The position numbers and the translations under genes are program-made. 64,000 bases of DNA from Tyto alba (taxonomy: Eukaryota; Chordata; Aves; Strigiformes; Tytonidae). The notes under the pieces were generated by a model. The model saw only the letters and a list, made by a program, of their open reading frames with translations, was not told the origin of the DNA and searched no databases. How positions within the stretch are numbered: position 1 is the first letter of the stretch; the number at the start of each line of letters is the position of its first letter. The DNA is taken from NCBI RefSeq assembly GCF_018691265.1, contig NW_024881313.1, positions 706,501 through 770,500 on the forward strand, written 5' to 3'. Positions 51,700 to 62,679 of the stretch are shown here, piece after piece.

Positions 51700-52090
51700 C
51701 GTGGTGCTTTGCTGTTTACGGTTCCTGAGGAGCTGACCTGCCATCAGGTTCCACTGAACTGGTATGGTAACAGAGCAGCCAGCTCAAGAAGGGATGTTGA
51801 AAGGCAGCATGGTTGCTGCCTGACAGCTAATGGTATGTCTACGCTGACACGAGTCATTTGTACCTGGGCTCTCAGCTGGCCAGCTGATGGCTCAAGGCAG
51901 CGAGGCGTATCAGCTTGGAGGAGCGTTGAGACTGGAGGTAGCCTACATCTCACAGGGTCTGACTCCCAGCAAAATGAGCCTGAGCTTTTCTGTGGTAAGG
52001 TAAATGCAGCCTAACAGGCGAACGCTGTGCCTGAGTGCAGACTGTCCTAAAGGACATCTCGCAGTGCCTCTGCAAAAGCACTTCGGAGCT
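51700..52090. promoter_or_regulatory. CpG-enriched, GC-rich segment with an open frame
   Basis: About ten CpGs fall in 390 bases, well above the surroundings, and GC is visibly higher. A 101-codon plus frame (51709-52014) crosses it, with a usable donor (TTCTGTG before GTAAGG) near 51995; an overlapping minus frame (51744-51953) is also open. No acceptor or recognisable domain supports either frame. It could be a non-coding RNA exon or promoter, a conserved element, or an unrecognised old repeat. Confidence 0.25.
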
Positions 52091-53804
52091 AGCAAAGGAG
52101 CTGAAGGATTTCACAGCAAATTGATTCTCTGAGCTTTTACCCTCAGTGAAGGGAGGGGAGGGAATGCTTGTGCTGCAGAAGGCTCCTAATAGTAGCTTAT
52201 ACCTGCTGCTCAGAGGACATTAGAATGGCTCAGCTCAGATATTTTAAACCAGCCTTTGAGAGTGGTATTTTCTCCTGTAGAAATGTGTCCTTCCTTGTAC
52301 AGTAGGAGTGAACGATACTTGTAATGATGAAACAGAGGAGAAGGAAGGTGCCATGAATACCCTCTGTTACTTGCTGGCCAAACCCTCTAGTTAGAATACA
52401 GGCCATGGTTTCTAGATGACAACTTTTTTTCCTGTGGGTTTCTAGATGATGTTTCTTCACTTTGATTTATGATTAGCTCAGCTTAAGTTGCTGTTGGTCA
52501 GTTTGAACCACGGAATAAGTCTTGATCTTCCTCCATCATGCACTATGGTCTTAAAGTGAGCTCCTGCACTGTGTGCTTTTTAGTTGTGAAGCAAAGTTTG
52601 GTTTGGAGTTTATTTGTATACTGTGTATCCCTCATTTCAGGCGTGCCTCTTCCTAGGAGCAGTTAGAACAAGAAAGGGCACCAAGAAAGGCTAGGTGTCA
52701 GAAATCAAGAACTGTGGGACTGCCAGCGAGGGACAGGGCTTAAATTCATGTCCTAGTTCCCCCAAGCAGTGTTTAATCTTGGTGACATGCATGCAGGTAG
52801 CATGAAACCTCGTGAGAGCAATGCTGCAGAGGACTCTTGCTGAGAGATGCGTAGCAGCTATTTACACCAGGGTTCTTAACTCTTCTGCTGCAACTGGAGC
52901 GTTCCTTGGCTGCTGTGCTGGTGGATAATTTTTCCCTAAGTGATTGGATCACATGAGATAGAGAAGTGTGGAGCTTTTACAAATAAAAATGAATTATACC
53001 TGTCATCCTCTTTCCTGTAGAATGAAAACATTCATCTGTTAGATCCTCTTATAATGAAATAATCACTTCAGCATACTGTCCATTATTTTTTACCTTTATT
53101 TAGTTTAAGTGTATTATCAGTGATACATGCCAGACTGACAGCAGGAAGCTGATGTCCTCTGTTGATTTACAGAACAGACATAGTATGTGCACAAATACAG
53201 ACTGCATAGTCTTCATCACGCTGCCACACCAGTCTGTGTCAGATCCATCCCGAGGCACTACGTGTAGGTGGTGGAGAGTAGTTCAGTATTTCTTTGGTCT
53301 TTCTTCCTCTGAAGCTGCTACTAGTTCATATAGCAGCAGGGACTGTGTGGGGACCTATTTACAGCAAATTTAGGACAACTCTATTTGTCACAGAACAATA
53401 AAATAGCTACCAGCTGCTAATGACTTATCAACCAGGGCCAGAAAAGAACTGGAGACCTGAAGGGTGAAAGGTGGTAAAGTCCATTGCAATTCCTTGCTGT
53501 CATATATTTCCTGTCCTCATGCTTTGTTATTCATGCAAAGAAATCATAGTTTAAAAAAATCAGTTCAGCTCTATTGAAATTGAACTACCTATTCGTCAAT
53601 AGCTTTTTAAAAATAGAAACAGACTGAGCTTTATCCAACATTCATATGAAAATAATTTATGGAACTATTGATTTAAAATAAAAAAAAAGAAGGGCTTCTT
53701 CTGGAGCCTGCCCTTCAAAGAAAAATACACTAACAATATATGCTTTGTCTTTCCCATTGATTACGTAATTGAGCACGTTATGTCACTTGAATGCGTTTGC
53801 TGCC

Positions 53805-53868
53805 AAAAAAAAAAAAAAAAAAAAAGAAATTATGTACGATTCTAGAAGGGCTTTTTTTTTTTTTTTTT
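53805..53868. repeat. Inverted homopolymer pair: A21, 26-base spacer, T17
   Basis: An A run (53805-53825) and a T run (53852-53868) face each other across 26 bases, forming a perfect A:T inverted repeat of up to 17 bp. The spacer is ordinary sequence with a TCTAGA site. This may be two independent retroposon tails or a slippage product. Confidence 0.85.
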
Positions 53869-54183
53869 CCTAATCCACAGTTAGGTTAACCAGCATATTA
53901 GAGCATGTTGTTGTGAGCCCGTTAAAGAAAAGATCTGTTTGTAGTACTCTTAGTCCTGATGTCACAGGCACAGCAAGGACATCAGAAGGAGGAGTCAGAT
54001 TACAGTAAGAATGGGCAGTGCAGCATGCAGCCGGAGTAAAACGCTAAATCAGACAGGGATTGTATCAGGGATAAGACTGCCTGCAAAGCGCTCATCCTGA
54101 GGAGGCACACTGCTCACTCACGCTTCTTGTGCTGGGAAATTTCCACATAATGTAGAATGAAAGAGCTCTGTTTTACATGTCAG

Positions 54184-54261
54184 CCCTGTGCGGGAGCTAA
54201 TGCTGAATACACAGCGGTGGGATCCTGACTGCATGATTAATGAGAAACATAATGTATTTTG
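54184..54261 (+). other. Candidate exon of 78 bases (weak)
   Basis: An acceptor (GAGCTCTGTTTTACATGTCAG) ends at 54183 and a strong donor (TATTTTG before GTAAGTG) begins at 54262. One of the three frames is open throughout, reading PVRELMLNTQRWDPDCMINE and on to the end; it contains ATG codons. The other two have stops. Local CpG retention (GTGCGGG, AGCGGTG and nearby AGCCGG, AACGCT, AAGCGC) sets the surrounding 350 bases apart. No family is recognised. Confidence 0.2.
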
Positions 54262-55846
54262 GTAAGTGTTAACTGTGATGTAATTCTACTTCTGCTCAAC
54301 GTTATCTATAGGAGTGATTATTATAAATCTTGGATTCAAGAACATTTTGTGCTGGCAGTGACCTAAAACTGACAACTGGGGAATCCTGTCGGCTATGCAG
54401 TTTGAAAGGATTTCATTGTCTGGGAAATTTTCTGTTTGAGTGGGCTACCGTGTAGTTTTAGCAGCTTGAAAAATAAGCTGGATAGGATGAACCCACCCTA
54501 GGTTTGTTTTATATGAACTTGTGTTTCATCTGCCGAGAGGGCATGAGAAATGGTTGTGAGGCATGGGAAGTTTTAGACGAACTTAATGTAATGGACAAGC
54601 TGCTACTGCACTGTCTGTGGTGGGGAGGCACAGCAAGCCTTAGAATTTCATTCAGCTTTTAGTTTGAAGAATTCAAAGGTACAAGGGCGAAACAATGCTT
54701 CATTTGCAGTGGTGTGTTTGCCGAGTACTCTGCATTATGCAGATTACCGGTGTGGGGTTCGCTCCTACCATACCTCAAAATGCATATTATTTTAAGCCTG
54801 TAGAGGTCTCGGAGCTGTTAAATATTTGTGCAGAGTTTAGTTTTGTTGTTTGATGGAAATCTTCCTCAGGCTTACAGCTGAGCTGGCTGCATACTCTAAA
54901 AACATGCTGGAGGGTAGAGCTATGTCTAAGCAGTGTAGTGCTGCAGTACTGGGCTGGGAGGTAAAATTGCAATATAATGCTGCAAGTTAGTGCTGCTAAA
55001 TAGCAAAAAAAAATAAAATAGGAAATTTGGTGGTGTGATGGAAAAAATACTATCCCTGGCTACTTGAAGTCTCATCTAGCTTCAGTGTTAATTCATAGCT
55101 GCATAATACTTTAGAATGAACACAGAGAAGAGAGTTGGGGGATTTCTGGGACATTCAGCAGCTTTCTCAGTGTCATTAAATATTGAATCAGGAGTTCACT
55201 TCAAGCTCTAAAAGAACTTTTGTAATATTCTGAGCCCTGTCACAAAAGCACTGTGCTTTATGACATGCTAAGCATTATTTTCTTATTTTCATAAAATTAA
55301 AAATAGGGGGGAGGAGGTGTGTTGTCTTTAACAGTGAAACCCATCAATTATGAAAGCAGATTGATTTTTATATAAACTGTCCTAACAGAAAAAATATAAA
55401 TTGGCTGAGTTTTCAGAACTATTCAGTCAGTCCATTTCAGAGATAAATTTGCAGTGGTTTAGCGTTACCACTTTTTCCAAAGACTGAGGAAGAATAGACA
55501 AGCATTATGGTTTTAGGTTTGAGTAATTTGGATTAAGTTTCTTCACCATTAAAAATGTGGCAATAGGTTAATTTTTTTCTCATTTCTTTTATGTTATTTT
55601 TCTACTTTAACATTGCAAGTGCAAGATGGGTTTTCTTTTGTTACAGTCAGGTTTGCAACAATTGCTTGTTTGACTCATGTTAGAAGTTACGGTTTCTTGA
55701 AGTTAGGATATTAGGTGTATGTTAACAGTATGGTACTTAATTTTATTTTTTTCTGTCTGTAATTTTCAGAAACATGTAATGGTGATCAAACTTATTTTGG
55801 TTACTTTGAAAAAACACAAATGGCTGTTTCACATGCTTTTTTTTTG

Positions 55847-56005
55847 CAGCAGCAGCAGCACAAGTTTTTAATTGGAACAAACTGCATTGTGCTTTCTCTC
55901 TGCTTTGTAGGAAATTTCACTTTTGAGAGCAGAACTGAAAGTTTGTTAGGCAGGTTCTCAATCTGCTTTGTTCAGTCTGAAACTTCCTTTAATATTAAGT
56001 TTTAA
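55847..56005 (+). other. Candidate terminal-exon-like frame after a CAG-repeat acceptor (weak)
   Basis: A T run ending TTGCAG directly precedes a short CAG repeat (55847-55861), giving tandem NAG acceptor choices. The frame in phase with the CAG units runs about 50 codons (QQQHKFLIGTNC…) to a TAA at about 56005. An AATAAA lies far downstream, near 56492. The peptide has no recognisable domain, and the frame also extends upstream across the T run, so no exon is demonstrated. Confidence 0.12.
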
Positions 56006-57189
56006 ATGAATGTTCTTGTTTCTGTCTTTTGCATAACAAAGCATGAGCTAATGGGGATAATGTTTACCTGTGGTTGTTCTGGGTGTTTTCCTGCTCTGTC
56101 TGTGAGAAGCCAGAACTCTGTAATCTCACCTGTCCCTGTTGTAACACTTACTGCACAAAGCAGTGTTGCACAGAGCCAGATGAAAGCTTGTCTGTGTGCA
56201 CCGCACACCTACTTTGACTTAAAATTACTATAGTCATCACATAGACAATATCAGAATTTTGTATTTTCTGAGGAAAAAAAAAATTTCCTTTTAATATTAC
56301 TAAATAATTCTGTGGTATTTTTTTTCTCTGTGCATGCTACTATGGGGACACCTAAAGAATAGGAAGGAAAGAAAGAGAAAGCATTTTTGTATATTTGTAT
56401 GCATCTTGCTTGTTTTTCTGGGCCTTCTTGTCTAATTGCTACTGATGTAGAGGTGGCATAGTGGGAACACATGCACAGCATTAAGGTTGAAATAAATACT
56501 GAAATAATTACTGTAGAAAGACCCTAACCCTCTGAAAGTGTTTTTCTTATAGAGAAAGTGTTAATGGGTGAAGGGAGTTTCTTAACCATCAGAGAGAAAA
56601 GTTGCTAAATTCAGGAATCAGTCATAGCATTTCTTGCTCTCTTTAAAGCTGTAGCCTTGAAGAACACTGGGCTGAGATATTCTACCACATTCAGCTATGT
56701 ATATTCTACTATTTGAGCTGAGCCTTCAAATAATTAAACTTATTGTGACCTTTCTAATTGCATGAGCCTTTCTTTTATATTGCACCAAAATTCTGAGGGA
56801 GTGGTTTCAATAACTGCTAATTTTCACTCACCGTGCTGTGCTTTAGAGTTTGTTGTTTGGTCACAGTGGATACGTTTGTTACTTATTGTATTGGGTTTGC
56901 ATTCATCATATCAAGCCGAACAGAAATATGGAATTGTAATAATAAAAATCCTACAAAATGATGTAGTGTGTTTATAGAGTAAGCCAAAAGCCAATGAAAA
57001 TTAAAAAACTCTGTTAAGTGTTTTAGTAGGTAGACGTTTTGCACTTAAAAACATATATGCGTACCCCAAAGCAACTGTGGCTTGCATTTATCATCGAGTT
57101 AATAATTTAACATGAAAGTCAGTTGTGACCACTCCCAGGAGCTCAGAGAGGAGGAACGGTGGGGGGCTGTCAGTGCCACAGCACTGATG

Positions 57190-57615
57190 TGGCGTGCTGA
57201 TAATGGGGGACTTCCTCTAGTCCCACTCAACGCGAGGGCTCTGCTGTGGCCGATGGTCATAGCTGGATGCTGCCACCTCTACCTTAAAAGGTCCCGCCAG
57301 CCGCTGCTGCCTTGACTCGGCCACCTTGCCAACATCACCCCCCCCCTCAGCCTGGCAGCGCCGGGGGCTGGCGGGGGCTGGCTTGTCCCACAAACGCGGT
57401 GGACCCCGTGGCCACCCCTTGGGCTGGGCAGCCAGTCTGTTGGGTCTGGTGGAAAGCGCTCTTCGCCGTCCGGGAGGGGAAGGAGGGAGAGCTTTGGGTG
57501 TGTGCCATGCACCGGCGCCATCCGCGATGGCCGTTGAACTGGAGGAAATGCTGCAGTGATATTGCAGTTATGGGACAGTGAGCACCGGTCCTGAGGGCTC
57601 GGTCAACCGTGGCTG
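57190..57615. promoter_or_regulatory. CpG island (about 0.4 kb)
   Basis: By eye there are about 25 CpGs in some 425 bases, with GC clearly above 60 percent, against almost none on either side. This fits a small CpG island. It holds a TTAAAAGG TATA-like box near 57284, and several overlapping open frames typical of GC-rich DNA (57312-57581 plus, 57326-57559 plus, 57279-57521 minus). An ATG near 57528 has a good initiation context (GCGATGG) but opens only ten codons (MAVELEEMLQ) before a stop. Possible readings are an unannotated promoter or first exon, a non-coding RNA promoter, or a GC-rich repeat I do not recognise. Confidence 0.5.
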
Positions 57616-57746
57616 GAATTGAGAGGGAAGCCAGTCCTCCATCCCCACTGCCAAAAAATCACTCCCCCACATACCCCTATACCTTGCCCTTACTGAAGAA
57701 GCACAAGCAAAATAAAAAAGAACTAAAATTAAAATTTACAAAGCAA

Positions 57747-57761
57747 GGGGGGGGGGGGGGG
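57747..57761. repeat. Poly(G) run, 15 bases
   Basis: Fifteen G in a row, followed by AGTAGGGGG, just beyond the CpG island. Long G runs are rare and can form four-stranded structures. Confidence 0.9.
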
Positions 57762-57784
57762 AGTAGGGGGAAGAGAATATTTTA

Positions 57785-57838
57785 CCTTTTGTTTTGTTTG
57801 TTTTTTTGTTTGTTTTGTTTTTTTTTTTTTTTTTTTAA
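57785..57838. repeat. (TTTG)n / poly(T) low-complexity tract
   Basis: TTTTG-type units lead into a T run of about 20 bases. On the minus strand this is an A-rich, CAAAA-type tract such as retroposon tails leave, but no body is recognised beyond it. Confidence 0.85.
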
Positions 57839-58940
57839 TTTCTTACCCCCCTGCCTGTCATGAAGCTCTTACTGTTTTAAATAACTTCTGTTCTCAATGT
57901 TTCCATTCACATTCTAGAGGAAATCTAATATACTAGGGAGGAAATTAATATCCTTTAGGATAAAATAATACAACTGTTAAGGGGAAAAAGCAAACAATTT
58001 TTGACTGAAAATGCCATCGCGTTTCTGTTTGGATGTTTGCTGTTTTAGGTGGGTTTTTTTCAGTCAATGTTGTAGAGTGTAGTAATTCATTTGCATGCAT
58101 ATTACTATTCCGAGTATCACTTTTTATTTCTGGAACACTTTCTTGTAGAAGAGATTCATGCTGGATGAGTCATGGAAGAAAAAATACCCCCCTCACACCC
58201 CAAATTTCACCACCTCTTTAAAGAAAACACACATTGTACAAAAAAAAACCTGTTTCAGCAGTTTCAGTGAAAATATTTAGTTGTCACTGGTTTGTTTTTA
58301 GGAGGTTATATTTCCTTCTACGTTAGACAGCGCAGAGGCCTTTTGTAGTATGTCTGTCTTCATTTAAGGCAGGATGAATCAGTGATAATAAGGCTGTGCT
58401 TTTAAAATGTTTTGAGAAACACAGATACCGGTTTATTAACTCTGTTTTATCACCAGTCATCTGCAATAAGAAAGGGTAGTTAATATATAATGGATACTGT
58501 ACGCCACAAAAGAATTCAGCTGAACAAGCCTATGTATAGGATTTTGAAATCTGCGGGAGCCTGATGTTTATACTTGGAACATTACAGCCTCCTGGGCAGT
58601 GAAGTTCATATCTGGAAGTACTGAATAATCACTAATGCATGTATACATAATAATAAGAAAATCCTGTTTGAACTTTCAGAAACTGCTCTATGCTAGATTG
58701 TACCCTTTTAGATTCTGTTACAGAAACTGTTCATTTAAAATACCCCTAAATATATCCAGTATGTTGACATAAATAAAGGGCAATTTCACCATTTCACAAA
58801 CAAACAAAAAGTCATTCTGAGTGTTACCCTTCTTGTGGGTGGCAGAGGTGCTCCAAAACCAAGATCAGAATTAACGGTTGCTTGCTTCATTAGAGAAGAT
58901 TATCTCACAGTTACTTCAGCTGAAGGTCTTTTAACAGAAA

Positions 58941-58985
58941 GTGCGTGTGTGTGTGTGTGCGTGCGCGTGCGCGTGCATGCACGTG
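58941..58985. repeat. Alternating TG/CG tract (Z-DNA-prone)
   Basis: An unbroken purine-pyrimidine alternation of about 45 bases: GTGC, a (GT)n run, then GCGCGTGCGCGTGCATGCACGTG. The CG-containing half is the strongest known type of left-handed DNA-forming sequence. It also translates as alternating valine, cysteine and arginine, which explains the spurious frame 58835-59185. Confidence 0.9.
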
Positions 58986-61900
58986 AATGTGTGTCTGTAC
59001 GTATTTTAACTGGAATGACTGTGGAATCTCATCCTGCATCCCTTCTTAACAAATGTCTTGCTTCTGTTAAGAAATTAAATGCTAACAAAAAACCAGATTT
59101 TAAAAATGTTTATTTTATTGTCATGTCTCTGCCCTTTTTCATGTTCTTTCCTAAAAGACAATTCATATACATTATTTTTGATTAAGTATTTTAAAATAAT
59201 GAGAGTCTTTGGGTGCAGAATTTTCTCAGAGTCATATGTCTTCTATCTCTCTGTGCCTATGTGCAAATATCCTTCCATATTATTTTGATTTTGTTTTATA
59301 ACCTGGTGGCAGTCCTAGAAATTCTTGCAGTTACAAAAATGTTAATCAGGTTACAGGAATCCTTTCAAAGCTTTTACCTCTCATTGCACTAAAGATGGTG
59401 GTACTTGAAAAAGAAATATATTTGGACTTGATAAAGGAAATATTTCAATTTGGTATTAGACCATGAAAAGTTCTTGAAATACAATAGAGGTCATAAGGGC
59501 TTCAGTTTTAAAAAGGGGTTATTACATGTAGTATGCTGCAAAGATTATTTTTGCAGCTGCAATTGCATAGATGATTGGTAATATTCAGAGAAAATGCAGC
59601 AAAAGAGGTTGGTAGAAATACCAAATCCTGAAATGTCTGAGGATGTACTTGAATGAAATTGCTGGGTTTGAAAGTGGGAAGAAGCTTTGCTCTGTTGTAG
59701 GGCTAAGTCATCATATGGCAAAGCCACATTCTGCAGATCAGCCTGTATCCTCAGTGATTTTAGCAACAAATTTCTGTAAAGTCTACTTAGGGATAAAAAA
59801 ATCTAATGCATGAATCTGCATTACTGGTACACTCATGTATTTCAACCTCCTTGTCCATTTTGTTGACCACTTCTTTCAGTTCATCAGTCTGATGCTCGTG
59901 AACATGTTCCCCCAAAGAATTCTTTTATTTTTTTGTTTATTTTCTACATATACATCATACAAAGTAACTTCAATCATAAGCATGGTATGACAGATTAAAG
60001 AAGTTGGCAAGGGTCTGGATTAAGTGTGAAACAAGAAAATGCAGCTGTAATTTGAAATTGGAATTGTAAGGGAGGCTTTTATGAAAGTTCAATTACTCTA
60101 TACCCTTATCTCTTGTTAACATCTTTGATAACATAGTTCTGTCTCTTTTGATGATTAAAATTATATCCATTTAAAACTTCTTTAGGTTTGAAAATAAGAC
60201 ATCTTGAGTCCTTACCTAGCACACTTAAACAAAAGCACTTGTTCTCTCTCTGGTTTTGTTTTGTTTTGATTTTTTATTATTATTTTTTCCCCTGTTTCTG
60301 CTTTGGCAGAGGACACAACTATTTTAAAAAGCTGGGGTTAGATCAGTCTATTTCTTTTTTTAATACCTCAGCTATCTGGCTGAACCAGTTGTTTGGTAAT
60401 CATGGGAAATTCTTTCATCACTATGGGATCAGGTCCTGGCTTTATTATTCAGCCAACTAATTTACTCTGTTTTATAGTCCCTGCAGATTTCAGAATTTAA
60501 AACCATAATGTATCACTTGCTTTTCAAGTAAAGCTTGAAAAGCTCCTGGGGTTTGGTAATGTATAGTATCTTCATCTCGGAGGCTGTTAGAGGAGATACA
60601 AAACTGAGATTGACTGGGAGTGTCTGCTAACTCTTGGTATGGCCATTTGAAATTTTAGCATATACTTAGGATCTCAGAGGGCTTTGGTTCATATTAGTAA
60701 TTTTGATATCGTCTATTGTTTATGCGTTCTGTTTATTACAATGCAAACCAGCAGTCTCTTTCCCAATTCTCTCCTTCAGAAAACAAGATAGAACCTAAAA
60801 ACTGGGTTTATGTTAGAAAATAGTCTCTGAATATTAAAATTGATTTCTTAAGAACAAAGGAAAAAAGCTAAGCTTAATTTACTCTTTGATTATTACTTCA
60901 CAGTGGTTCTCTCATTTATTTACTTTTATGCTGTAATTGAAAAAGCAGATGGACAATACAGTTCATTCAAATGAAAGCCACGAAAATTTTCTCAGCTTCT
61001 TTTGTTCTTGTTGACCTTGTTTGCTCAGTTTGTTTACTATGGAGTGTAGTAAGTTATGAAGACAGAGGGAGATAATGGCTGTATTTTCCAATACTGTTAC
61101 TCATTGTTGTGCTAGGGATCAATACTGAACGGAAAAAAAAGAAAAAAAAAAGTCAAAAAACACAGACCCTTGGAAAGATCTGCAATTATGAATGCACAAA
61201 AAAGGAGGAGGTGGGGAGGGAACCAGTCTTGGCACTGCTAGTGATATCAGTACTCTTCTTGCTAAGCCTAGTTATTTTTCAGTAGCAACCTGAGGGTCTG
61301 CTGTCTCTATAGTACAGTGTTTAGCAAATTAGTTTTTGTTTGCTGGTATTTACCTGTGATAGCAAATCCACTCACCTTCTGTCAAAACCAGCCATGTATC
61401 AGGAGCATTTAGTTTGCTAGGTATGTGACTATTATATAGCAAGCACACCGCTTCTTTGCTTTTCTATTATTACTGCTAAGTTGTGCTGCTGTGAGCAGAA
61501 AATTTTTCAACAGTGAAAGTTGCGTGAGCTTGTCTGCTTTTTGGTAGCACAAAAAAAAAATAATATCCTTGATTCAACCCTTCATGCAGCATCTGTTATT
61601 TTGGGTAGACATTTTTATTTCTTTAAGATGGAAAGACAAACAGGCATACATAAAACTTGACCTACTCTCCTATTTAGCTTTGTAATTCTTGTATTTGTAA
61701 ATGAAAAATTCTAATAAGTCAAACAGGCTCTAAAATGTTGTGTATGCATATGTAAAGATATATCTAAATAATTCCCTTTTTGTCTCCTTTTCTGACTGAG
61801 GGCATGGCAGCCGCATGAATATGGGTGCTGTAAAGCCATTGCAGTGCATTATTTCTAGTATCCCTACATGATTTTAGCGCTCAAGACATGATGTAATCAT

Positions 61901-62206
61901 TTACAAACATTTGTCTCGCCAATCCTGACCACAGTCTGTCTACCTTGTAAAACTGGTTATTTAGCCCTCCTCTCCACATACAGTGCTAGGGGAGTTGTGC
62001 TAACCTCCTAATAACACATTTAGTTTCTGTTGGCTTAAACTGTAGTAGCACTGAGAACTTGGAAATTGCATTAGTCCACACGGTATGATTTTTCTCTCCT
62101 TTTTCTTTCTTTACCAAGAAAGGTTCTGAATTAACTCTTTTTATTTTCAAATGGGTTGAAGTAAAAATTTGTAATACATTTATAAATTCCTAATGGTATT
62201 CCCTTC

Positions 62207-62224
62207 TTTTTTTTTTTTTTTTTT
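62207..62224. repeat. Poly(T) run, 18 bases, with a second T run after CC
   Basis: T homopolymer followed by CC and a further eight T, then CTCCTAG. It looks like a strong acceptor tract, but the sequence that follows has no clear open exon or donor. Confidence 0.85.
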
Positions 62225-62655
62225 CCTTTTTTTTCTCCTAGATCCTTTGCAGTATTTTTATAGAACATAAAAGGTATCTTCTTACATAGGTGCAGCTGAC
62301 AAACTTAATATTAATTAGCAGCTCACCCTTTGGGTTCCTGTGGGTTCAGTAGCAGCTGGACATGTGACATCTCTTTGTATATGCTGTATAGAATGTACAG
62401 TGCCTTGCAGAAATACCTATCTATGGTCAGGTCCATGTATATAAGGCGAGTATCCTTCATATTAGCATTTAGCTCTACACACTCTAACAGTGCATGCAAT
62501 AGTTTACCTTCCCAATACATGCAGGTTTTCAAGGTAAAAAACATCAGTGGCCTTAAAGAGGAACATTAATACACATAAATAGCCCACACAGATATGCTTC
62601 CTTGCATGAATGAAATTACTGCATGTAATAAACACTGAAAGGCTGAAAACATATT

Positions 62656-62679
62656 AAAAAAAAAAAAAAAAAAAAAAAA
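62656..62679. repeat. Poly(A) run, 24 bases
   Basis: The longest A homopolymer in the window. The preceding 300 bases show no recognisable retroposed gene or SINE. Confidence 0.9.

Larger units (their letters stand above)
52091..57189. other. Mixed-composition stretch with exon-like segments; no firm gene
   Basis: GC is somewhat higher than in the left half of the window. Separate entries cover 53805-53868, 54184-54261 and 55847-56005. A near-duplicate GGTTTCTAGATGA motif occurs near 52407 and 52437. The block at about 53930-54300 retains several CpGs and includes one exon-like segment. No recognisable protein is encoded. Confidence 0.45.

Noticed and set aside
58835..59185. 116-codon plus frame
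   Set aside because: Its middle is the TG/CG dinucleotide tract translated as V/C/R repeats; the remainder is unremarkable.
61376..61488. Minus-strand segment with excellent acceptor and donor
   Set aside because: All three frames contain stop codons. It could only be a non-coding exon, and nothing else supports transcription.
62656..62679. Poly(A) run as the tail of a processed pseudogene
   Set aside because: The upstream 300 bases contain no recognisable gene-derived sequence, and no flanking direct repeat was visible.
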